This document shows positions 17,494 through 25,824 of a DNA stretch of 25,824 bases, in pieces. Positions within the stretch are counted from its first letter, which is position 1. Every line of letters starts with the position of its first letter. The DNA comes from Cladorrhinum sp. PSN259. Lineage: Eukaryota; Ascomycota; Sordariomycetes; Sordariales; Podosporaceae. The DNA lies in contig MU867159.1 in the NCBI GenBank assembly GCA_033725935.1, positions 1 through 25,824 of the forward strand, in the 5' to 3' direction. The notes under the pieces were generated by a model. That model did no database searches and was not told the DNA's origin. It worked only from the letters and a program-made list of their open reading frames with translations. The position numbers and the translations under genes are program-made.

Positions 17494-18796
17494 CGTCACC
17501 ACAGTGCTCCTACAATGTTAGTCCTCTTTGTAGCTCTCGTTATGCCTGCCGTCGTGGTCCTATTAGAATGACGTTGTAAAGGTGAATTTAGTCGTTTGAA
17601 CTTCGTGCCCGTTGTTGCTTTGATGAAGAAACTCGTTCCTGGATCAGTTGAAGTTTAGATAGCAAGGATGGGATGAAGTTGGACTTCAGGCAGGAACTCC
17701 ACGATGACGAACATCGTTCGAGATTACCCCGCACCTAGGCAACTTACATTACCCAATTGCGTGTGCAGGTGATGGTGTCACAATGTGGTTGACAGCCTGC
17801 TGTGAACAGTTGTTGGACAAACTGGAGTCAGCTTAACCTGGAACCAATTCACGCGGACAACAAAATAATACGAACTCACAAAAGTTTTTTTTAATTGGGA
17901 AATTGCTAAGGAAGTCGGTCTTTTGAAGTCGGGTCGAAGGAACTTGAAGTCGAAGGTAGTCGGTCATTGTACTTGGATCAATTGAAAAAGAAAAAGAACC
18001 CTTCCCCCCCCCCCCCCCACTTTATCGCCAAAAGGCCCTTTTCCTTAATTAAAATCAATCAATCGCGAAAGGGCTGTATTTTGCAATAAAAAGTAACTGA
18101 ATTTGGTGATTTTTGACGAAGTTGTGGTTGATTGAAGTGGTGGGGGTTCGATTACTGAGTTCGTATTATTCTGTTGTCCTGTGTATCTTTATCGGAGTAT
18201 TGTGGGATAGGCTGCGGCACAGGCACTTAGCCGTTTTGTTGATGAAAGTAAATTAAAAAGGAGCCATGTATTGGTCCCAAAACCTAACAAATTCATTTCC
18301 ATATTTGCTCCCCAAACCTAACTTATTGGATGGCCAGGCTAGTACTCAGGTAGCTGACCACTGGGAATCCCCGGTGTCGTATGTTTTTGCCCCATTTTCT
18401 TTTAAATTTCCTTACCTTCCTTTACGGTGAAAAAGTCATGGCCGTATCATCGATTTGATAACCTGTGACGGAAATTATAGCAAGTCACCCATTCGGTGGC
18501 GAGTTTTCTCACCCTAGCTTCTACACCCCACGTTCTTCTCCTAGGTCATTATACTTGCGTTGGTGGCTTTTATACTTGCATTAGCTCGAAAAGTACACTA
18601 CCCGCCTGCTGTATTCCCAATTTCTGCTCCACCTTCGTCACATCACACACGGTTGAGGAGGGACGACGAGCCGCTTCTGGTTCCCGTGTGTCATTCTTCT
18701 CGTTGATAACCTCCGGCTGACAGCACGCAACGGCACAATCTAGGTTTGCTGTTGTCTTGGCGGCATACCACCATCCCCCTTAGCCCAACCCTAAAA
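17494..18796. other. Gene-free region holding a MITE
   Basis: About 1.3 kb with no conserved frame. It contains the likely promoter of the HET gene (just right of 17493), the inverted-repeat element at 17855-18179, and AT-rich DNA to its right. Two similar ggatcaRttgaa motifs (about 17641 and 17976) link the left flank to the element interior. Confidence 0.45.
17855..18179. mobile_element. MITE-like element, 325 bp with 24-bp terminal inverted repeats
   Basis: The left end (17855-17878) begins GGACAACAAAATAATACGAA and ends in CTCA; the right end (18156-18179) is its reverse complement with a single mismatch (A to G). The interior has no coding frame, four aagtcg-type short repeats, and a run of 15 C at 18004-18018. 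Length, inverted ends and lack of a gene fit a non-autonomous DNA transposon. I could not find a clear target-site duplication flanking the inverted repeats, so the superfamily is unassigned and the element may be old. Confidence 0.75.
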
Positions 18797-19111
18797 CTAG
18801 AAAATCACACCAGCCATGAACATGGGGGGGAAGGCCGCAAGGAAGGATGGGCAAGAAAGGGGGAGAAACCAAGAATCACAAAGAAAAGGATGGATGAAGG
18901 GAGCCCATATTGCTAATCCGTCCCGCTCGGGTTCTGACTTAGAAGCAGTCCCCCTGAAATACCAACCTTCCGGATAACTGAATCCCCTAGCCTTCATCAA
19001 ATGCTCATACATCTCCTCATCAGTATCAATCCTCACGCTCTGCGTATTATCATTCCCCTCATCCGACATCAAGCTCTTCATCTGCTGAGATTCGGTCCGG
19101 TACCAAGTCAA
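18797..19111 (-). pseudogene. Possible gene fragment, hypothetical
   Basis: A 104-residue minus-strand frame has a protein-like hydrophilic first half (RIDTDEEMYEHLMKARGFSY, then PEGWYFRG) and a low-quality second half. It is cut at its 5' side exactly where the NRPS fragment begins (about 19100). I do not recognise a family. It may be the tail of a gene truncated by the rearrangement, or chance. Confidence 0.25.
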
Positions 19112-19649
19112 CTGGACAAAGCGCTCCTGTTCAACTCAAGGTTCATGTTGACCTGGAACGGACCGTGCCATGGTTGCTCGACGAGATCTGCAACCCTGAG
19201 AATACTGTGGTAGACACCGACTCAACCGCTTCTCCAGTCCTTATTGAACTCTACGAATCATGGAAGCCCGGCATGCAGAATCGTACTCAATCTGATCCAC
19301 CCAGTTCTTCCCCCAGCATGATTCTCGGTTGTTGCTATATCGAACCCCAGGGACCGGATATCCGAGTAAAGCTTAACCGGAACTCCATTCGCCCTATCAG
19401 ATCCTACCTGCAGCTCAAGAGTTTGAGTTAGTTCTTTGTCAACTTTGCTCGGCCGAAAACAACGACAAGAAGTTGACGGAGATCAACATTACCACCAACG
19501 CCGATCTTCGGGACATCTGGGACCGCAATGCCACGACCTACGAGCCAGCCCAGTCAGCTGTTCATCCAATGATTGCCGAAGTATGCCAGACGCAGCCAAA
19601 CGCACCCGCAGTCTACTCGTGGGATGGTGAGCTAACCACTGGTAGATAG
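19102..19649 (+). pseudogene. NRPS relic spanning condensation-adenylation boundary
   Basis: In the frame of 19111, TGQSAPVQLKVHVDLERTV matches the region of a fungal NRPS condensation domain that contains TGxxxxxxPVRVxVDxxxTV. At about 19390-19394 the frame shifts by one base, then reads PYQILPAAQEFELVLCQLCS (end of the C domain), LTEINITTNADLRDIWDRN (linker) and VHPMIAEVCQTQPNAPAVYS followed by WDGEL (start of the A domain), and ends at a stop at 19647-19649. Parts of the C domain between LLDEICN and the end look deleted or scrambled. Only about 180 residues of a protein normally over 1000 long remain, with no catalytic motif. It is unrelated in architecture to the A-T-TE synthetase at 6114-9012, which has no C domain. 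Confidence 0.7.
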
Positions 19650-20132
19650 GCTTTGGCTATTATCATCTTGTCCTTAGCCGATAGCTTCCAGTTACCGTCA
19701 CTCGAGTACCTTCCCTTAGTAAACTCGGTAGGGATAGGATAGATTATAATTGAGTCGGGATCGAATTGCGAGCTAAGGATACCGGCCGAGCTAGATCGGT
19801 TAAGCACGTTAATATCGACCTCGCTGCGGCTCATGCCAAGCTTCTCGTAATATTTGTACATAGCCGGCTTATACCATGGTATGGGAGAGCTCGGTGACTG
19901 GTGCTCGTGGATGCATCCCAGGACGTGGCCGAATTCGTGCAGATATCGACCGAAAAATTCCTCTCCGGGGCCGCACCCGGCAGGTCGCTAAAGTTGACCG
20001 TCGACTTATTGTCAGCCCAGGCGAGATATTCGGTGCCGAGGGCCGACCACGTCGACTTGCTGTTATCGAACTTGACTCGGCTGATATCTTTGTATAAAAG
20101 AAGGGTGTGGGAGAAACGTTTGCTTTATCCCT
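19640..20132 (-). pseudogene. Metzincin-type zinc metalloprotease relic
   Basis: The minus-strand frame from about 20132 reads YKDISRVKFDNSKSTWSALG, TEYLAWADNKSTVNFSDLP, then loses frame near 19975; the next frame gives GEEFFGRYLHEFGHVLGCIH followed by EHQSP and PWYKPAMYKYYEKLG, ending in KMIIAKAYLP. HEFGHVLGCIH (about 19939-19907) is the HExxHxxGxxH zinc site of metzincins, with an astacin-like HEHQSP continuation. The signal peptide and propeptide side are absent, one frame shift splits the domain just before the zinc site, and the 3' end runs into the end of the NRPS relic. Such proteases are usually secreted; this copy is dead. Confidence 0.7.
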
Positions 20133-21991
20133 TTTACTGTTAGGAAACATCTAAAATAGGAAGGTAGTCCGTGCGCAACATCCCCGCTGATCCTTGGATA
20201 CCTCAATGGACAATTGTCAACAAAAACGCGAACGCGACTTATTTCCTAAGTAACCTGTTTCTTACACCAATTCTTCCACCATAAATGGACATAACACTTC
20301 ATACAATTGTATGCGCAGTAGCTGAGACGGCTGAAAAGTCGGACCTAGGCACTATGCGGCCAGATATCCAGCCGCAACCCACCAAAGGCACGCACTTCAA
20401 ACTTCAAGGACTGGCTGTGAGGACTGCCGGGTATCTCTCTATAGCAATATTGATTGTTGGAATAAGTGGGATGGGCTAAATTAGTATGGGAGCGTAGGTA
20501 CTGTAGAACACTGCCTTTTCTGATATCTGATTAGGACAATTGTCCTTCTTTTCATCCCGCGCAGGTCGGAAAGGGTAACATCTTTGCTATCCTCCCCCAA
20601 AAGTGAGACACACATATATTGGCGAGTTATTGTATAGCTAAACTCGTCGTTGGAGACTCTCGTTATTGTTGGTATGAAACCGCCGAAATCACCTCTGACA
20701 CCTCTCCGTTAAGGAGTCAATAGGAAAGCTCTGTAGGGGGGTAAGAGTCCCACACCTGCAACTCTATCCTTTCAGCTCCTATTTTCTTGACATGTATCTA
20801 TCCACAGGCATCATTAGCCTATTAGGACCCTGCGGAGCGACGAGGACCAAAAATTAGCGAGCCCCTAAGTTTAGTGGACACACGAGATAGTCGATCTTAG
20901 ACCTAGAATCATAACCTCAATCAGTATTCTTTAGCTTTGCAGTGTTGACACCTGTTCCTTCGACGCGTTAGAAAATTAGCATGAAAAAGACGTATTCTTC
21001 CCACCCATGGTCTCGCCTGGGATCAAGAAGATCCACATCACCCGTTCCAAACTTTCCCACTACCTCATCTACTTGGGAGAGGTAAATTTCTTCGGGTTAA
21101 CCCGCTGCGGCGTTCTTTTTACCATGGTGCTATACCCGCACCAAAAACCATGAATCTGTGAAATGTAGACAGGCCGGATCTCCACACCGAACGCCAGTCC
21201 CAAGATTATCGTCGTCATGATCACCCTAGTAGCAGAATATTAGATATCAAGAGTCATTGGCCTACCATGGAAGTTTCCACCAAAGCCCGATTGGATTTGT
21301 GTGGGTATTCCTATTCTAGTATTAGTTTATAAACCAGAAGCAAGCTGGCGGCTTTAACCAGACCAGAGAAACATTCTTGTTTGGTAAATGTTCTGCTCAT
21401 TCCTTCAAAGTGTTGGTGTTTTCCTGCTTGCACTTGCCAAAGTCGTCTGACAAACGTCGCTCTTGATCTGCCATTAATACCTAATGACCACGTTTCTTCT
21501 CCGCTAAATCGTCTGTCCTATCGCTCCAGATTTCGCGGTGGGCACCAGGGTTGTGTAATCGGAGCTCCGGAGTTGCGGGGATGCATGCCTTCTGCCCACA
21601 CCGATTTTTACCAGAAGAAGGCTCTCTTAAGAAACTTGCACCAATGATTTTGCGGATCGGTTGGACAAACGATGAAACCAGACGCGCAATGAACAACGAG
21701 ACCGATGGCTGGCGACATCAAGCAACCTATGACTAGCTGCTTCGGGTCTAGTTGATAATGACGAGAGGACAGTGTCATGCGCGGCAGGGACGCGTTAGTA
21801 AATATAAACCTCTCCTGTGCTTTCCTTTTACCAAAATCACATCCCTTTTCCTTCTCGTTATTCTCAGCAAATTTTCCTCAAAAATGTCGAGAGGAAACTT
21901 GAAGTCCGCCAAGAAAAGGAGATAGGTTGCGCACCGTCCACCCTGACACCCCATCGGCCGAGATGACAATTCTGGGAGCAAAACCACTGCA
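20133..21991. other. Gene-free region between relics
   Basis: About 1.85 kb. Short frames (for instance 20285-20479 with one hydrophobic C-terminal segment) show no conserved pattern. I see no inverted repeats, tRNA or rRNA. The right end (about 21840-21990) has a CT-rich leader and may be the promoter of the relic gene that follows. Confidence 0.45.
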
Positions 21992-24051
21992 ATGGACCCA
22001 AAGGCATCAAGTCTGGCTGGTGGTCCTCGCCCCCATTCCGTGGCGGGATCAACACCCATTCCGTCTCCGCAGGGAAGCAACTCACTGAACCCAACATAAT
22101 TGGGCCGTTGAAGCCCGATTCTCTTTCAAGAACGGATGCCGCTGGCATTTCCTCCTCGACAAACGCAACCCTTAGCTGTGAAACGATTATGGCTCCGAAA
22201 CAGCGTCAAAGAATTTCGACAGCCATCTCAGCCAAACCATCGACTCATTCGAGCCGTGCCCGGCAGCCCACTAGCAGCCCAACGAACTCCACTTCAAGTA
22301 CTACACCAAGCCCTCACGCAAAAAAGATCCGATCTGGCAACCAATTCACAAGCTCGAAGGGCACTTACAAGGTCGTTAAGGACTCTCGCGTTATAAGTAT
22401 ATTCCATGTCTATCCCCGACGTGTCTTCCCCAACGGGAACGGATCCAGATACTACTCCAATTACTGGGGAATACGCCGTTTTTAACCTGCGACGAAGACT
22501 ATTACGAAAACTTCATCCGTCTAAAATGCGATGAGATGGAGTGCATCTGTGATTTCTCGAGATAGATCTTTACTGGAAGCATTACGAGGTTTATTACGCT
22601 GTTGAGGATCCTTACGTGGATGCGGATGTGGATAAGACTGACGATGAGGAGGAGTTGGAAACGGCTCGGTCCCTGGCAGGTTGAGGGGAAAAGGGAGATT
22701 ACAGCTGCGGGGTTCCATAGGTTGATTGCCATATATGCGCATGCTGATGTTCGGAATCCTTGGAATTTTCTAGCGAAAGGACGGGATATTGATAAGAGTC
22801 ACAGGGCGCTTGACTATGACCAAGTTGCGGGGCTTGGTGCGGTTGAAGTGCTCTAGAATTTCGCGTTGGATTTCCAGTCGGCTGAGATTATCGGAGAGAA
22901 GTGGCGGATTTGTGAGGGCTTGGGGTTATTCATTTATGGTTGGCACGCCGAGCCACTGTTCCGGTATGTTTTCTCTCGGTAGTGAGGTAACAAAGGCGAG
23001 GCAACTGACACATTTGTGATTGACAGAATCTTCTAATCCCAACGACAAAAGAGCCACTCCAATCGTCTACAATACGCTTATCCTAATTGACCGTCATTTT
23101 CTTTCTATCATTTACCAGCTGGATACGCTAAAGCTTCTCCGCAAAAACTCCGAGATCAGGAACCTGGATCTCGTCATGTCCTTGTTTTACATACTCTTCA
23201 AAGGATGGGGGCACTTTTGTTGAGCATCCTACAAAACCCAGCGATCTAACCCCCGCCGATAGGCAGATGTGCGAAAACGAGTCACTACCCGAGGGGTCGA
23301 AACCTCCACGGCGTTAGGAAGACTTCTTCGCAACAGTCATCCTATGGTACCTCGAGGACCGCAAGCTTCCGGGCTTCACCCCGCCCGTAATGTGGAAACT
23401 CGCGGCGACGGTTCCATTCGAGGACGTTGAGCTCGAAATTGTCCCTTTGGGACCGCGCAGCACCAGCGATCCGTTTGGATTCACAAAAACCTTGACGACT
23501 GATACAGCCACCCACGCTAAAGAGATTATCGGAAAAAAACTTTGCTTCTGGTACAAGGATTACCGGGGAATGGACCATCGGCGGGAACGACCTGAACCTG
23601 ACGGCCTGGATGGAGAAAGAGCTGAAATGCTGGAGCGTGGGACATGCGAGGCCTATGGGAATCGGGCGGCGTCTCGAGGGGGATATCGATCCTTATTGTC
23701 AACACAAACCGCTTCTGGGCGAGATATTAGATCCGTTGGGCTCGGTCCAGAGGTAAGCTGTTAGCAACTGAAAGCTGGTAACATACAGCTTAAAAGGGCT
23801 TAGAAAAGGAGGATCGTAGAGTGTAGAAAAAGGCTGGAAGGGACTTTAACAGACGTTGATAAAGATCCCGCACAAGAATTAGGGGCCCAAGTATATGGAA
23901 AATGATTTTGAGACTGATCATATATGAATGAACAAGATCGGCCGGCGCTTTCGGAGGCAACAGGGACACTGTGGGAGTAGTGATAGCGAACCTGGGGGCT
24001 CTGATAACATGGAGGGCGACTCGGACGATTATGGCGACTTCTATTGAGCAG
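21992..24051 (+). pseudogene. Relic of a multi-exon gene of unknown function
   Basis: Protein-like segments in changing frames line up in one direction: MDPKASSLAGGPRPHSVAGS (21992), NFDSHLSQTIDSFEPCPAAH then stop (about 22215), PSRKKDPIWQPIHKLEG (22311), FLTCDEDYYENFIRLKCDEM (22479), HYEVYYAVEDPYVDADVDK (22581), AAGFHRLIAIYAHADVRNPW (22702), NFALDFQSAEIIGEKWRICE (22858), NPNDKRATPIVYNTLILIDR (23037), WYLEDRKLPGFTPPVMWKLA (23348) and GTWTIGGNDLNLTAWMEKEL (23567). A good intron remains at 22964-23026 (GTATGT, CAACTGAC, GACAG). At least six frame shifts and two in-frame stops separate the pieces. A last acidic piece ending DNMEGDSDDYGDFY near 24051 may be its C-terminus. I do not recognise a domain. 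Confidence 0.5.
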
Positions 24052-24107
24052 ATGGTGTCTTCAATCTCCATTTTTCATACCGGAAAGCAGACTCTTACAA
24101 AACACAA

Positions 24108-24712
24108 TCATTTCTCACCATCAAAGGCCTTCTGCAACCCCGCAATGTCCAGCTTAGTCATGTGCATCATAGCCACAGTCGCACGATCAGCCTTCTCCTT
24201 ATCCGGATCGCTCATCATCTGCTTGAGAACCGTGGGTACAACCTGCCACGACACGCCGTACTTGTCGCTCAGCCAGCCGCACTGCTTGGCTTTGTCATCG
24301 CCGCCCTCGCCCAGCTTATCCCAGTAGTAGTCGACTTCTTCCTGCGTGGCGCTAAGAGCCGCCGTGTCAGCTCAGCTACCTTACCTAGTCGTTCTTGTCC
24401 AACTTGGGTCCCTGGAGTGATATAAGATGGGAGAATCGGCCGTGCTTACCAGTCAATCATGAATGAGACGGCGTGGTTGAACCGGGGCTCCGGCCCGCCG
24501 TTCAGCCCGACGAAGCGATGACCATCGAGCTCGAACTCGGCGATCAGCACGTCGCCGGCTTCGTGGCCGTGATACTCCTTGCCGGCGTCAGAATAACGTT
24601 GGACGTGAGTGATCCGGGAGTTTTTGAAAATTGAGACGTAAAAGTTGGCGGCTTGTTCGGCTTGGCCGTCGAACCAAAGGCACGTGGTGAGCTGCAGCTT
24701 GCTTAGGGCCAT
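24108..24712 (-). CDS. PhnB-like VOC-superfamily protein (glyoxalase fold)
   Basis: Exons 24712-24450 and 24351-24108 encode 168 residues. The 98-nt intron (24449-24352) has GTAAGC, GAGCTGAC and TTAG and joins SFMID to CATQEEVDYYWDKLGEGG in frame. The opening (LTTCLWFDGQAEQAANFYVS, IFKNSRI), the middle (FELDGHRFVGLNGGP, FNHAVSFMI) and the end (CGWLSDKYGVSWQVVPTVL) follow the PhnB / 3-demethylubiquinone methyltransferase-like VOC family, small beta-alpha-beta metal-site proteins common in bacteria and fungi. The usual length is about 150-170 residues, so the gene is complete. Its substrate is not known; despite the family name it has no SAM-binding methyltransferase domain. Confidence 0.9.
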
Positions 24713-25824
24713 GGTGGGGGGAGGGGGGGCGGCTCTGATCGAAGCTTGACAAGACAGGTAGGTGATTGAGGGATGGATTGAGGGGGGAGAGGATAATCAT
24801 AGAGCAGCTGAGGGGGGTAGAATATCGGTCCTTCTTTGTACCTGCTGGTTGCGGGATATCAGGTCGTGTGGTAGACATCAATCTGTAGCCACGTTAGGCA
24901 GCAACGCGGCAGCGAGACGCTATGACGCTACGGAGTTTTTCTGAGTGGTCCTAGTGCGTGTCGGTGGCGCGAGGTCACATGCAGCTCTGTCGGTTGTTTA
25001 ATAATCAGTCCCGATTGCTGACATGGTCCGTGCTGTTGTTACGACGGATTGCTGCTTGGCGATTGAGATCTATGTAAAGGCTCTTTAGTTAGCAACCGTG
25101 TTAGGAATCGTCATGGCGTTGTCTTTAATTATTGTTCTGGCTGAGTTATATTCATAAAGTTAAATATATTCCCTGTCAGTCATAATCCAAAGGAGTTGTG
25201 GACTGTTCTCGGCTAGATAGTCTCAGGGATAGACCCCTCCACCCCTGCTTAGCACACACCCCCTTTGACACAACCAAAAGCAGTGGTGGGGAAATACGCG
25301 TGTTCACATCTCCACGACACCAGAGTGTGCCTAGCAGCATTAGCTTATGTCCTCTAAAATACTGTCGACGGCAACTACACAACGTTGGTTGTTAGGCAGG
25401 CTGTCAAGGCACTTAGGAGATTTGGGGATATATCAGACCTTAATCCATGCCAGGGTCTTAAGGCTGGATAGATAATGGGACTGTCGAAGGAGCTGATGGG
25501 AGGCAGCACGACTTTGTTGATCTATCGTTGTCGCAATGAGTTTATAAGACAGTACTGGGAGAAAGAGGAGGTCGGTATAATGGTTTAAGGCCGCTGCATT
25601 CTTTATTATCTTTCACTTTTCGGAACGTCGGTTTAAAGTCGTTCGGGATATTAGGTGAGAGGAGGGTTAGGTATCTGATATTAAGGTCGATTTTCGGGGC
25701 AATATTCCTTAGCACTATATATTTCGTTTTTCGAAGACAGAATCCACAGGCCAGTGACTGTGGCTGACAAGCCTCCGAAAGCACCAGTGGTAATAGTACA
25801 AGAGGCCTGTAATAGGCTAGTCCT
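24713..25824. other. Gene-free right end of the window
   Basis: About 1.1 kb. The first 150 bp, G-rich on the plus strand, should be the promoter of the VOC gene. The rest has only short frames without conserved features (including 25542-25784 on the minus strand), and no repeat or RNA gene that I can see. Confidence 0.45.

Noticed and set aside
18140..18160. gggttcgattac resembling a tRNA T-loop
   Set aside because: No acceptor stem or anticodon arm pairs around it; it lies inside the inverted-repeat element.
20285..20479. 64-codon frame with a hydrophobic C-terminal segment
   Set aside because: No conserved pattern, no promoter or intron signal; compatible with chance.
25542..25784. 80-codon minus-strand frame at the right edge
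   Set aside because: No family resemblance and no gene structure signals; treated as chance.

Overview
The window looks like an accessory, possibly rDNA-proximal, stretch of a filamentous ascomycete (Pezizomycotina) chromosome. Evidence read from the sequence: genes with 47-98 nt introns carrying GTRNGT-type donors, CTAAC/CTGAC branch sites and YAG acceptors; a HET-domain gene; a fungal DUF4246 gene; fungal NRPS-like, O-methyltransferase and DHA2 transporter genes; and a nuclear-type LSU rRNA fragment at the left edge.

Layout. 1-95 is an antisense LSU rRNA fragment. 96-3391 is gene-poor, repeat-rich DNA with a 164-bp tandem duplication, a ~150-bp dispersed repeat and a 31-bp minisatellite. 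3392-5464 (-) is an intact two-exon DUF4246 gene. 6114-13583 looks like a decayed secondary-metabolite cluster: an A-T-TE NRPS-like synthetase (-) with an internal deletion and a frameshift, a divergent O-methyltransferase (+) lacking its catalytic third, and a DHA2-type MFS transporter (+) with a one-base frame shift at the motif-rich second membrane segment. 13966-14626 (+) is an intact two-exon small secreted protein with signal peptide, propeptide and Kex2 site.

15048-17493 (-) is a HET-domain gene. Just upstream of its conventional start lies the most unusual object in the window: a run of eight consecutive intron-like units (17442 down to 16845), each with donor, branch site and acceptor, separated by exactly 3 nt each time. 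Five of them are homologous 67-84 nt copies. All the 3-nt spacers are in phase with the downstream HET reading frame, so the array can be read as seven single-codon exons joining a 17-codon first exon to the HET body.

17494-24107 is a graveyard: a 325-bp MITE-like element with 24-bp inverted repeats, a fragment of an NRPS condensation/adenylation boundary abutting a broken HExxHxxGxxH metalloprotease, and a multiply frameshifted gene of unknown function that still carries a recognisable intron. 24108-24712 (-) is an intact two-exon VOC/PhnB-like protein. 24713-25824 shows no gene.

The synthetase, methyltransferase and transporter would together suit an aryl-furanone or quinone type product that is methylated and exported, but as written none of the three gives a normal protein. 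Either the cluster is dead in this strain or the assembly has errors; the clustering of breaks here while neighbours are clean favours true decay, though this cannot be settled from sequence alone.
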